Below, piece after piece: positions 52,045 to 61,711 of a stretch of 64,000 nucleotides of DNA. The stretch comes from Prasinococcaceae sp. CCMP 1430. Its lineage: Eukaryota; Prasinodermophyta; Palmophyllophyceae; Prasinococcales; Prasinococcaceae. A program made the position numbers and the translations under genes. How positions within the stretch are numbered: position 1 is the first letter of the stretch; the number at the start of each line of letters is the position of its first letter. The stretch is taken from NCBI GenBank assembly GCA_013416795.1, contig RQSC01000029.1, positions 657,744-721,743 on the forward strand, in the 5' to 3' direction. The notes under the pieces were generated by a model, which worked only from the letters and a program-made list of their open reading frames with translations, was not told the origin of the DNA and made no database searches.

Positions 52045-55000
52045 TCATCTCCTGCTCTTCTTCGAGACGATCGCAGGACCGCCAGTCTTGCGCTTCCTGC
52101 CGCCGCCGCCATCGTCGAGGCCGCGCTCGCGATCTTCCTTGCGCGCTTGCTCCTCGAGCTCGTCCCAGTCCTCGCCCTCCTCGTAGTCATCATCGAAATC
52201 GCTCTCGTCCTCCTCGTCCTCGTCGAAATCGCTCTCGTCCCCCTCCTCGCTCTCGGGTTCGCTTTCTTCGGGCTCGTAGCCCTCGCTCTCCTCCTCCTCG
52301 TCCTCCTCGTCGCTCGATCCCGCCTCCATGTCGAGGAAGTTCCATCCGCCTTCCTCGATGAACTTCTGCGGGTCGTCCACAATGGTCTTGAGGATGGGCT
52401 TCCATGCGAGGTTCATCTTCGACTCGTAGTACTTGATGCCCATGCCGTTGAGCCACTCCTTGATGGACTCGAGCGACGTCGTCGGGATGGCGTCGACGCG
52501 GTGCACGTCCTTGGAAAAGTCCTTGAAGACGATGGTCATGTCGAAGTTCTTGAGGCCGAAGCCCACGCGCTCCAGGTTGACGATCTCCACCTCGTCGAGC
52601 GTCAACACGAAGAACGGCTGCTCGACCAGGCTGATGAGGCACCCCACCGATGGCATGACGGTGACGCTCTCCTTGTACGGCACGCCCTGGAACGCCAACT
52701 CCTTGTACGGAATGTCGAACTCAAGCTCGAGATTCTTCCTCGTGCGCTCCCACAGCTCCTGCACACGGCGCGTGAACTCCTGGAACTCCTTGTTGGCGCG
52801 ATTGCGCTTCTGCCGGTCGCGCTGCTCTTCGTCGATCTCATCGGGGTCGTACGCGTTGGTGCGGCGGCCGTCGAGCGCCTGGGACATGTCCACGACCTCG
52901 CGGTAGAATTGCACGTCCTCCGTCTTCTTCTTGTTGATGATGATGGGGTTGTGAAGACGGAAGTGCAGAATGACCACGGCCTCCTTTTCGGCTGCCTGGA
53001 AGAAGGCGTGCTTGATGTTCGAGTAGATCACGTCGCACACCTCGCCCTTGGGATTGCGGTAGCGGAAACCGTTGCTGTGGGCCTCCAGCGTGCCGGACGA
53101 CCGCCGTCCACGCCCGCCGAAGGTGGGCTTGATGTAGAGGTCCGGCAGGCGGAAGAGGCGGCCGGTGCTCACCTTGAGTGTCTCCTGCGTCACGAGGTTC
53201 TCGCGCTCCGTCTTCTCCTTCTCCCGGTCGAGCACCTGCTTGCGCAGCGTCTTCACGTGCTGCATGAGCTGGTTGGCGTGGCGCGCGTCCGTCGAGCGGA
53301 AGGTGGCTTCGCGAAGGAAGGTCAGGTTGGGGTACTTCTGCGCGGGCAGGTACTGCGTGCCGAAGGCACTGCCAGGCACGTTGAACTGAAGGTGGATATA
53401 CGCGCCCTGGCCCTCGGTGTGCACCGTCACGTTCTTCACCGTCGTGATGTGAAACGGCACAAGCAGGCCGCGGATGGGCAACAGCACGGCCGCGTTACGC
53501 GCGTCCACCTGCAGCTCGAGCTCCGACTTGCAGGGAATGTCTGCCACGCGCCTGTAGGCGACCTTGTCGGCCTTGCTGAGCTTCCTCTCCTCCTCCTTGC
53601 CCTTTGCGGCGTTGGCCTTGTTCAGCCGGTTGAATGTCTCCTGGTTTTTCGCGTCGAGGAGCGCCTGCTGCGACTCGAGGCGTTGGCGCTCACCCGGTGC
53701 CTCGCTGCGCAGCTGCGTGTCCTTGATCACGCTCGGACCCTGCGGGGCGGCAGCCTGACGGGCGGGCGCGGCCTCCTCCTCGCTGAGTTCGTACGCCACG
53801 TCCTTCCACTCCTTGCCCGCGCGCGACGTGATGACCTCGGGCTCGTTGCCCTCCTCCGTCTTCCTCGCCACCACCGAGTCGCCAATGACGAGGGCGTAGG
53901 TGCGCGCGCTGGGATCCTGCGCGGTCGGGTTGGACAGGTCCGAGAGGCTCACAGTCACATTGAAGACCATGCCCTCCTTGATCTCGCGCTCGTTCTTGGC
54001 GTTGAGCGCGAGCGTTCCGTCGCGGAAGTCGAGGCCGAGGCCGAAGCCAGCGTTCTTGGACATCTTGGGAACCAGCTCCGGGTCGGCCTCGGCAAGTGCG
54101 GCCGACGCGGCAGCGTACACGTCCGACGCCTTGGCGCCGGGCCTCACCGCCTTGATCGCGGCCGTCTGCGCCTTCAGCAGCGCCTTGTACGCGCGCTCCT
54201 GGGGCTTCGACGGGTCCACCATGTACGTGCGCGCGAGGTTGGTGCAGTACATCGAGTAACGCGTGCCGAGCATCGTCACGATGACGCCAGAGTTCAGAGG
54301 CGTCTCATCCGAGATGCTCGAGTACTTGAACGAGTACTTTCCACCGGACTGGAAAATGGGCGGGTACGCGATCTCGCACTTGTCCTCGCGCAGCTTGAGC
54401 TTTATCTTGGACGGCGTCAGAATGGTCTGCTCGGTCATGTCCGAGAGAGCCGAGTGTTTAACCTCCTTGCCGCTGTCCATGACGGTCTCGAGCTCCGGCA
54501 CCACGAAGTCCTTCAGCACGGTGGCGGCCAGGTGCGCGGACTTCTTGCAGTTGAGGATCTCGGCCGCGTCCTTGACGGCGAGTAGGCCCGCGATCCCCTC
54601 AGCCGCGTCGGCGGTCGCACTGCCAGCCTCCTTGAGCGCGGCGGCCCACGCGCCCGCAGGGGCGCCCTCGGGTGCCTCCTTGGCGATGACGGCGACGGTG
54701 GTGTCGCCGCCGATGCCCAGCGCCGCCACGGCCGCCTTGATCTGCTCGGCGCCGTCGTCTGCCTTGGCGCGCACGTGCGATACGATGTTCGCGCACGCGG
54801 CACTGCCCTCCTCCGTCGCCCGGAGCGCGTCGAACATGCCGGCTTTCTTGGAGGTGGCGACGACGTGCAGCGCATCCTTGGTGAAGAGGAACACCGTGTC
54901 GGTGAACTCGAACCCGAAGAGCCAGATCTGCAGCGCGGCGGACTTGAGGTACGTGAGCTCGTCGGCAGACTTGCCCGTCGCAACGGCGAGCACGCCTGCA

Positions 55001-55086
55001 CCTCCGCCGAGCGCGCCGCTGCCGATCGCATCCGCGAGCTGCCCCCAGCGGCGCGCGAAGGCTTTCTCATCGATCGCGATGGACAT
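52045..55086 (-). CDS. SPT16: FACT complex large subunit SPT16
   Basis: Single exon, 1,013 residues from ATG 55084-55086. Order: SPT16 N-terminal aminopeptidase-like lobe (MSIAIDEKAFARRWGQLADA; TYLKSAALQIWLFGFEFTDT), pita-bread domain (GLGLDFRDGTLALNAKNERE IKEGMVFNV), linker RRVADIPCKSELELQVDARN, the middle double-PH domains (GFRYRNPKGEVCDVIYSNIK HAFFQ; LAFQGVPYKESVTVMPSVGC LI) and an acidic tail of mostly Asp/Glu/Ser ending in a basic KKSRR. SPT16 with SSRP1/POB3 reorganises nucleosomes during transcription and replication. The acidic C-terminus that binds H2A-H2B is intact. It is followed on the same strand by POLD1. Confidence 0.96.
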   Translation of the reverse strand: MSIAIDEKAFARRWGQLADAIGSGALGGGAGVLAVATGKSADELTYLKSAALQIWLFGFEFTDTVFLFTKDALHVVATSKKAGMFDALRATEEGSAACANIVSHVRAKADDGAEQIKAAVAALGIGGDTTVAVIAKEAPEGAPAGAWAAALKEAGSATADAAEGIAGLLAVKDAAEILNCKKSAHLAATVLKDFVVPELETVMDSGKEVKHSALSDMTEQTILTPSKIKLKLREDKCEIAYPPIFQSGGKYSFKYSSISDETPLNSGVIVTMLGTRYSMYCTNLARTYMVDPSKPQERAYKALLKAQTAAIKAVRPGAKASDVYAAASAALAEADPELVPKMSKNAGFGLGLDFRDGTLALNAKNEREIKEGMVFNVTVSLSDLSNPTAQDPSARTYALVIGDSVVARKTEEGNEPEVITSRAGKEWKDVAYELSEEEAAPARQAAAPQGPSVIKDTQLRSEAPGERQRLESQQALLDAKNQETFNRLNKANAAKGKEEERKLSKADKVAYRRVADIPCKSELELQVDARNAAVLLPIRGLLVPFHITTVKNVTVHTEGQGAYIHLQFNVPGSAFGTQYLPAQKYPNLTFLREATFRSTDARHANQLMQHVKTLRKQVLDREKEKTERENLVTQETLKVSTGRLFRLPDLYIKPTFGGRGRRSSGTLEAHSNGFRYRNPKGEVCDVIYSNIKHAFFQAAEKEAVVILHFRLHNPIIINKKKTEDVQFYREVVDMSQALDGRRTNAYDPDEIDEEQRDRQKRNRANKEFQEFTRRVQELWERTRKNLELEFDIPYKELAFQGVPYKESVTVMPSVGCLISLVEQPFFVLTLDEVEIVNLERVGFGLKNFDMTIVFKDFSKDVHRVDAIPTTSLESIKEWLNGMGIKYYESKMNLAWKPILKTIVDDPQKFIEEGGWNFLDMEAGSSDEEDEEEESEGYEPEESEPESEEGDESDFDEDEEDESDFDDDYEEGEDWDELEEQARKEDRERGLDDGGGGRKRKTGGPAIVSKKSRR

Positions 55087-55603
55087 GGCGGCCGCCAACG
55101 CCGCGCAACCCCGCCCTGCTCCTGCCCCCGGGATGCGCCTCCCCTGCCCTCTCCCCCCTCTTCCCGCGGCTGTCGCCCCGCGCCGCGAGGGCGCCGCGCG
55201 CCGCGCGCGAAAAGGAAGTGCGCCGCCGGCTTGCTGCCGCCGCCGCCGCCGCCGCACGCCCTGTGCCGCCGCGCGCCCCGCGCGCGCGCGCGCGAATGCG
55301 CGCGAACGCGCGCGAAACACGCCGCAAAATCACGGACCCTAACCCTAATGTACCGTACACAGAGGTTTCGGTTTTGGAGGGCCGCCGGCAGCCTTACCCA
55401 CGGTTTCATCCGCGCGGGGCCTTTTTTTCTTTTTTTTTTTCTTTTTCTTTTTTCTTTTTCGTTCGCGCGTCGTCGGCGCGCGGCCTCTTTGGCGCTCCGC
55501 GCGCGCGCGGGTTCCGCGGTTTCGCCCCCATCGCGCCGAAGGCTCGTTTCGCGGACGGCGGGCGCGAAAATGCTCGGCGGCTGGGCTGGGCTGCGGCGCG
55601 TAG
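55087..55603. promoter_or_regulatory. divergent promoter region with telomere-like repeat and T-rich tract
   Basis: Between SPT16 (minus) and the SR-protein gene (plus). It contains CCCTAACCCTAA at 55337-55348 and a pyrimidine tract of mainly T at 55421-55461. No gene is seen. An in-frame stop at 55601-55603 bounds the SR-protein reading frame. Confidence 0.45.
55337..55348 (+). promoter_or_regulatory. CCCTAACCCTAA telomere-like (telobox) element
   Basis: Two tandem CCCTAA units about 250 nt upstream of the SPT16 start codon and about 300 nt upstream of the SR-protein reading frame. In plants telobox elements occur in promoters of cell-cycle and translation genes; function here is inference. 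Confidence 0.5.
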
Positions 55604-55651
55604 GGCGGCGGCGGCGGACCGCCGCCGCGTGGCGGCGGCGGGGGCGGCCGC

Positions 55652-56998
55652 GTGTCGCTGCTCGTGCGCAACCTGCCGAACGACGTGCACCCCAACGACG
55701 TGCGCCAGGAGTTCGAGCGCTTCGGCGCCGTTCGCGATGTCTACCTGCCGCGCGACTTCCACACCAAGCGCCCCAAGGGCTTCGGCTTCGTCGAGTTTGT
55801 GGAGGAGCCTGATGCCGACGCCGCGCAGCGTCAAATGGATAGGCAGGTGCGTCGCGCGCAAGTGTTCCAAGTCGCAGCGCGGCGGGCGACGGCCAGGGCG
55901 CGCCGCCCCTGCACCCTGTACCGAAGCTGCGGGGCTGGCGCCTCGCCGGCGCCGCGGAGGCGCTCGATCTGCGGCACCCTAGGCGCGGTGGCGCGGGGAG
56001 GGAGCGTCACGGGGTGGAGCGCGCGTGCTATTTTAGGGCAGGGTCCAAGCGCTCCCAACGCACGTCGCAGGGTGCTCGCGCGCTCCGCTCGTGTGCGCGG
56101 TCGCGCGCGGTCGCGCGCGCCGTGCACCCTCGTCACGCGTTTGCGCTGGACATGCGCGATCGAGTTTTGTGCGAGCGAGCCAAGTGCAAGCGACCAAGCA
56201 CGAGCGACCAAGCGCGATGAAGCCCAGCGCGAGTGAGCAATCACTTCTTTCCGCCTGCGCATTCGGCCAAGCGCAAGCAGTCCGAGCGTTCCCGCGCGTC
56301 AGGAGACGCACCCGCCCGGACTGTGAGGCATGCGCTTGCACTGTGCCGTCCTCTGCCATTGCCCCCGCGCGCCACTGCTCGGGGGGGGAGTCAGTATAGC
56401 ACCGATTGCTGACGCGCTGTGCATGTGCGCCCCTCTCTCCCCATCTGTGCGTGCTCCGCAGCACGTGTTCGGCCGCCCGATCCAGGTCGAGTTCGCGCGC
56501 CACGGGCGCAAGGACCCCAACCAGATGCGCGGCGGTGGCGGCGGTGGCCGCTACGGAGGCCCGCCGCCGCGCAGGTGGGAGCCGCCGCGCGGACGCAGCC
56601 CGCCGCGTGGCTACGACCGCGGCGGCTACGACCGCGGCTACGACCGCGGCTACGACCGCGGCTATGACCGCGATCGTGGCTACGGCCGTGGTCGCAGCCC
56701 GTCGCCACGTGGCAGGGACTACCGCCGCCGCGATTCGCGTTCGCGCAGCCGCTCGCCGCGCGACCGTGACTACCGCCGCCGTGACTCGCGCTCGCGCAGC
56801 CGCTCGCCGCGTGGGCGCGAGGACCGCCGCCGCGACTCACGCAGCCGCTCGCCACGCGACCGTGACTACGGCCGCCGCGACTCGCGCTCGCGCAGCCGCT
56901 CCCCGGGCGCCCGTCGCTACAGTCGCTCCCCGCCTCGCCGGGACTCGCGCAGCCCGCCGCCGCGCGACGCCGCCGAGGCGCCCGCCGACGACAATTAG
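55652..56998 (+). CDS. SR splicing factor, SCL/SRSF10-like (RRM + RS domain)
   Basis: Two exons, about 55652..55846 and 56462..56998 (about 244 residues), donor CAG/GTGCGT, acceptor CTCCGCAG, phase 0. The RRM has RNP2 SLLVRNL and RNP1 KGFGFVEF, with YLPRDFHTKRPKGFGFVEFV close to plant SC35-like SCL30/33 (YLPRDYYTGDPRGFGFVQF). Exon 2 starts HVFGRPIQVEFARHGRKDPN QMR, completing the RRM. Then come Gly/Arg repeats, GYDRGYDRGYDRG units from a 12-bp DNA repeat (about 56620-56670) and an RS domain with many RRRDSRSRSRSP units. It should act in splice-site selection in nuclear speckles. The start is unresolved: no in-frame ATG exists between the stop at 55601 and GTG 55652. Confidence 0.85.
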
Positions 56999-57226
56999 CC
57001 AGCAGCTACTACACAGAGAGACCGGGATGGGCGATCGCGATTGCCGCCAGGCGATGTCATGAGTTGTCCACGTCGGCGGCGCAAACGCCCAAGATCCCGC
57101 TCGCGCGAGGCCGCTCGCACATACTTAAAGCACCCACGCGAGGCACTTTTGTCACGCGGAGTCGTGAGCGCAGCTTTACAGAGCATCGGTCGTCTGGGGC
57201 GTGTCAGCCGACACGCGTGCTTGCTC

Positions 57227-57814
57227 TTACGCGGAGCGCGCCGCCTTGAAAGCGTCCACTGCAGACAGCCGCCCCGCGCTGCCGTCGCCGTCGCTAACAC
57301 CTGCGTCGGCGGCCTGCGCCTGTGCGAGCTGCGCCTGCGCAAGCTGCTTCAGCTGGCGCTCCTCGCTGTCCTCGAGCACCTCGCCCTCTCGCTCGAGCTC
57401 CCAACTGTCCTCGACAAGCGCTTGCACGCGCACAAACGCCTGCCGCAGCGCGCCGGAGAGCTTGTCCGCCTCATCCAGCAGGGTGTGCTGTAGCAGGCCC
57501 ATCAGACAGCCAACGAATCTAGTTTCCTCGAGCATCCCTGCCTCGGCGAGCTGCGGCCCAAGCACACAAATCTCTGCGATGACCTCGTCGACGCGCTCGG
57601 CATCATCCAGCGCCATCGCGCGGGCCGCGCGCGTGCAGAGCTCCCGCAAGGCCAGAGCGTATGCTGGATCCATTTCGGCCCACTCGGCTGCGGCGGCCCT
57701 CTCTAGCTCGATGTGCTCCTCGTACGCACCGAGCGCACCCTCCTGCTTCGCCCCGCGCTCGTCCAGGGCGTGGCCCTCGCGCTCGCGCCCGCCGGCGCCG
57801 GCGCCGGCGCCCCG
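57227..57814 (-). CDS. helical acidic protein, C-terminal part (N-terminus in assembly gap)
   Basis: The frame ends at 57227 and enters the N gap at 57815, so only about 195 C-terminal residues are visible. They are Glu/Ala/Leu rich and helical: YEEHIELERAAAAEWAEMDP, RAMALDDAERVDEVIAEICV LGPQLAEAGMLEETRFVGCL and LSGALRQAFVRVQALVEDSW ELEREGE, then QLKQLAQAQLAQAQAA. I do not recognise the family; repeated amphipathic helices would suit a scaffold or regulatory subunit. It converges on the SR-protein gene and is divergent from the PDZ gene across the gap. Confidence 0.5.
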   Translation of the reverse strand, partial: RGAGAGAGGREREGHALDERGAKQEGALGAYEEHIELERAAAAEWAEMDPAYALALRELCTRAARAMALDDAERVDEVIAEICVLGPQLAEAGMLEETRFVGCLMGLLQHTLLDEADKLSGALRQAFVRVQALVEDSWELEREGEVLEDSEERQLKQLAQAQLAQAQAADAGVSDGDGSAGRLSAVDAFKAARSA

Positions 57815-58060
57815 NNNNNNNNNNNNNNNNNNNNNNNNNNNNNNNNNNNNNNNNNNNNNNNNNNNNNNNNNNNNNNNNNNNNNNNNNNNNNNNNNNNNNN
57901 NNNNNNNNNNNNNNNNNNNNNNNNNNNNNNNNNNNNNNNNNNNNNNNNNNNNNNNNNNNNNNNNNNNNNNNNNNNNNNNNNNNNNNNNNNNNNNNNNNNN
58001 NNNNNNNNNNNNNNNNNNNNNNNNNNNNNNNNNNNNNNNNNNNNNNNNNNNNNNNNNNNN
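57815..58060. other. assembly gap (246 N)
   Basis: Run of 246 N flanked by very GC-rich simple sequence (GCCGGCGCCGGCGCC on the left). It removes the 5' ends of both flanking genes and their shared promoter. Confidence 1.
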
Positions 58061-58780
58061 CGGCCGCGCGTCGCGGCGGCGCGCCCGCCGACGCGGACGT
58101 TGCAGTGCGGACGAGGGCGCGGTGGGGGCAGCGGTGGGGGGCAGGGCCGCAGGGGCGGCCGCGCCGCCGCACGACCGGGGTCGGGCAGCGGTGAAGGCGC
58201 AGAGGACGACGAGGGTGTCGTTGACAGCGGCGCGCGCGACACGCTGCGCGCGCTGGAGCGCCTGTCGCGCGACGCGAGCAAAGGAAGCGACGAAACCTCC
58301 GCTGGCCTGCAGGCGAACGAGGCCGCTGCCGATGTCGTGGAGCTCGAATTTGCCCTTCCCGACGGCGAGCGTGCCCCGCTGCGCCTGCGTACGCCGCCTG
58401 TGGGTGGGCAATACGTCTATGCGCGCGCGCGTTTGCCGCTCGGAGCGACCCTGCATGATGTCGGAAGTGAAATCGTCGTGGAAAGCGTGGAGGCTGACGG
58501 GGAGGCCGACAAAGCTGGCGTGCTCCCGGGCGACGCTCTCGCTGCCATCTCGGTCGCGGTGCCACGTATGACCTACCCTGGCGGCAACTTGCTGCTTGGG
58601 GGCGTTGGTCGGCCAGGGATTGCGTCGGGGTGGTACGTTGTGGCCGATGAATCGGAGGGGTCAGAGGAACAAGAGGGAGATGAGGAGGAAGGGGCCGCTT
58701 TCGCCGCGGCGCTGCGCGCTCTTGGCACCAACGCGAGACGCGCCGACCGTAGCGTCGCGCTCGTGCTCTGCCGAAGATAG
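58061..58780 (+). CDS. PDZ-like domain protein, 5' end in assembly gap
   Basis: About 240 residues visible from the gap edge to TAG 58778-58780. A Gly/Arg-rich and acidic linker leads to DVVELEFALPDGERAPLRLR TPPVGGQ, then EIVVESVEADGEADKAGVLP GDALAAISV, the typical PDZ strand-turn-helix (V-x(3)-GxAxxAGVLPGDxL). After that come a Gly-rich loop, an acidic stretch (DESEGSEEQEGDEEEGAAF) and a short ADRSVALVLCRR C-terminus completing the PDZ fold. Algal plastid proteins of this kind are common, but location cannot be told without the N-terminus. Transcribed divergently from the gene at 57227. Confidence 0.6.
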   Translation, partial: RPRVAAARPPTRTLQCGRGRGGGSGGGQGRRGGRAAARPGSGSGEGAEDDEGVVDSGARDTLRALERLSRDASKGSDETSAGLQANEAAADVVELEFALPDGERAPLRLRTPPVGGQYVYARARLPLGATLHDVGSEIVVESVEADGEADKAGVLPGDALAAISVAVPRMTYPGGNLLLGGVGRPGIASGWYVVADESEGSEEQEGDEEEGAAFAAALRALGTNARRADRSVALVLCRR

Positions 58781-58972
58781 CGAGGCCGTGCGCTGAGGCA
58801 TGGGGCCTACTGCGCTGCGGCAGAGCCTCTTTAGCTACTGGACGGAGCTGCTGAGCCCCGTAGAGTTGATGTGATTATATTGAGTTTGTAGTCTACACTA
58901 TAGATTTGATGCGAAGCCCACCTACGAGCCTGCCTTCAAGTGCGCCTCTGCAACCACCCTTTAGCTCGCACG

Positions 58973-61498
58973 CTACCCTGAGTTGGCTTCCAGTTTTGCC
59001 TGTATGAGCTTGAACATTTCCTCGCACTCGACTTGCCGAGCAAGGGGGGCCGAACGCGTTCGGTCGGGGTGCAGTCGCAACGCAGCACGGCGATACGCCG
59101 AGCGCACTTGCGCTGCCGAGTCGCCAGCGGGCGCAAAGCCGAAGGCAGAAAGCACGCCTGGGAGGTCCAGGTGCCCACCCTGCGCGTGCACGCACACAAA
59201 TGCGCGGAAGTACGCGTATATTAGCACGTCAGGCATCGCACGAGAAGCGTCGAAGTCGACTTGACGCGCACGGATGCACGAGTGCCCATCGCAAAGTGCG
59301 TGGCGCAACGCACCTTCTCAGCCACGCGAGCTGCCACATCCGCGCGCAGATTCTCGCGCTGTGCGGCCTCCGACGCGGCCGCCGATGCCACCGCCGCGGC
59401 CTCTTGCCGACGCCGCTCGAAACGGTCAGGGGTACCGCGCTCGCCCTTGCCCTCGTCTCCACGCTCGCTCGCTCGCTCGCGAGCATTCGACTGCGCGCTC
59501 GACACTGCACTCGCAGAGGATGCAGGCCTGGCATTGCGCCGGGATTGGCAGTCAGGGCGGTCGTGGTCGTCCTGTGGTCCACGTGCGTTTGAGCCCGCTT
59601 GTGCGTCGTTTGCGTGCGCACGTGAGCCCTTGCCCGGGCTCTCGTAGCTTTCGTATCCACCCTCGTAGAGCTCCTCCTCCCAGCGGTACGGCTCCGGCGT
59701 CGGTGAGGAGCCACGCGCTCGCGCTCGAGCGTGCGCCGCCGCTGCGTCTGCCGGGGCCCGCCCACGCTGTTCCTCGGAAGCGTGGCGCGCAGTGGACTCG
59801 TTTGGAGCCCGCGATGCCAAGCTTTCCTCGTCATCCTCACCACGCGCGCCTGTAGGTGTGTCAGGCGCGTCTCCGCCCTTCGAGACGCCCGGCTCCAACA
59901 CCGTCTGACGTCCACCGATGAAGGCCTCGATGGTGACGTCAACGTCCCATCTGCACGCTTCGAGCCATGATGCGGCATCGAGCGCACCCACGCCAGTGAC
60001 GTCCATCACCTGGCATGCCGCCAGCGCGCGCGATGCGTTGCCGTCGCACATGCGGAGCGCGCGCAGCGCCTGCTCGGCGCTTAGTCCCTGCGCAAGACAG
60101 CCCAGAGCGTCGAGCTGGCGTAGCAGGCGTTGCTCCGCCAGGCCGTCCTCCTTGGCCTCCGCGGCACTCCCAACGCGGGCATCGTCGTCCATACTGCCCT
60201 CCCGTGTGTGTGGCGACGCATGTGCGTCGTCACTGCGCAGCGCCCCGACTTCGCGCGCAAGATCCACCTCGAGCGGTTCCTCGCCAAGCATCACCAGAGC
60301 GCGCGCGGACAGTTCGTCGCCGCAATAGAATGCGCCTCGCACCAGCCGCACGTGCAGGCCGGCCAATGGGGCCAGAACTTTGAAGAGGAGCGCTCGGTAG
60401 CGCGGCAAGCCGGCCTCGGTGATGTCTGCGGGCGCTCGAGCAGCGCGACGGCACGGCAGGGCGGAGTCAGAACAGCGCTCGCCTGCTCGCCTACCCCCCC
60501 CCCCTTCCCCCACCCCCCCCCCCCCCCCCCCCCCCCCCCGCTTCCCCCGCTCTCGCGCCTCAATCTACGCGCGTCGCACCTCCAAGTGGCAACGCGAGTG
60601 ACCCCCTCTCGCAACGGAGGCGCGCCGACACCTCACGCCAGCGCTCATCGGCTGCGTTCGCCTCGAACGCGGCAGCTGACTTGCTATTCGGCTGTCGTCG
60701 CTTTTTGGGAGAGACCCCGTCCATCTGGTTGGCCACGATCACAGCCAGCGCGGCTGCCCGGCCCCGTTCATCCACGCCTGCATACGGCGCCATTTCCTCG
60801 GCCACATACTCGCACAGGGCCGCCAGGGCGGCGTCCCTGCCACGGTCCACGTAGACAACCTCGCGCGTGTCGGCGTAGAACGCTTCGAAGGAGCTTGGCG
60901 CATGCGGGGGGGCATCCGCCCGCATCGCCTCCAGCGCCTGCAGCGACGGTAGCCGGCTCGTGCCTATTGCGTCTTCGTCGAACCCCCAAAGCTCGTAGTA
61001 CCCATCGCACAGCTCCTCGTTCTCACGCACGCAGCATGTCACGAAGGCCACCGCCGCTTGCGCCTGACCCTCGGCGGAGGGGGGCGGCGCGGGCGGCGGT
61101 GAGGGGGAGCGCGAGCGCGCGTGCGCGTATGCGTGCTCCGACGGCTCGTACACAGAAGTTGCGTGTGCCCGCTCGTCCGCGGCTTGGAAGCGCTGCTGCT
61201 GCGCGCGCTGCTCCTCGAAGAATGCGTACTGCGCGCGCTGTTCAGCCTCAAATTCCTCGTACGCCGTCTGCTCGGCGCGCCGCCGCCGAGCCTCCTCCTC
61301 CTCCTGCCACCGCTGGCCTCCCCCTCGCTCCCACCAGTCCTCTCCATGCGCGCGCTGCAGCGCTGGCGCGGTTGGCGACGCGCCGGCTCGCGCGCCGGCG
61401 TTGGCGCGGCGCGCGCGCTCCGCCGCAGCGGCGGCCTCGGCCTCGGAGGCGCTCAGTGCCATCGCCAGCAGCAGCTCCTCGTCGTCCTCGCCGTCCAT
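58973..61498 (-). CDS. UIM + EDR1 domain + UBA-like + J-domain fusion protein
   Basis: Three exons, 61498..60580, 60425..59314 and 59179..58973 (745 residues), phases 1 and 0 consistent, donors GTGCGA and GTGCGT. Residues about 4-20 are a ubiquitin-interacting motif (DDEELLLAMALSASEAE). A Gln/Glu/Arg coiled coil follows. About 150-375 is an EDR1 domain (PF14381): CDGYYELWGFDEDAI, RLPSLQALEAMRA, EVVYVDRGRDAALAAL, RWREVSARLRCERGSLALPL G joined to DITEAGLPRYRALLFKVLAP and HVRLVRGAFYCGD. Near 405-445 is a UBA-like three-helix segment (QALRALRMCDGNASRALAAC). After a disordered acidic region and a charged helix, exon 3 encodes a J-domain ending (AYRRAALRLHPDRT, HPD motif intact). EDR1 domains are known from plant Raf-like kinases; this combination suggests a ubiquitin-guided Hsp70 cochaperone. 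Confidence 0.78.
60494..60539 (+). repeat. poly-C tract inside an intron
   Basis: Eleven C, TT, five C, A, then 27 uninterrupted C (60513-60539), within intron 1 of the UIM-EDR1-J gene (60579..60426 on the minus strand). The transcript would carry a long G run able to form G-quadruplexes. Confidence 0.95.
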
Positions 61499-61711
61499 CG
61501 TCCGCCCGGGGCACGCACGCCCCCGCGCGCGCTCTGGAGCGGCCGGGACCGGCACGGATGCGGCGCACAGCTGGCGCTGCCGCCCCCACCAAAAAGCAAC
61601 GATACCAAGATTATCCGTTTCTTACAAAATGCGTCGTCCGGATAGAGGAGTGGCGCACAGTTGAGTGAGAGCCTGGCGGCGCGCGTCAGCAGGCTCCTGC
61701 GAGCTCCCGCG

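Noticed and set aside
52200-52330. Acidic low-complexity repeat at the SPT16 end as a separate feature
   Set aside because: It is the expected acidic C-terminal domain of SPT16, not an independent repeat.
51928-54585. 885-codon plus-strand frame
   Set aside because: Antisense shadow of SPT16 with the same compositional signature.
57227-58456. One minus-strand gene spanning the N gap
   Set aside because: Left of the gap the minus frame looks coding, but right of the gap the plus strand encodes a PDZ-like domain and the minus frame is noise; two divergent genes fit better.
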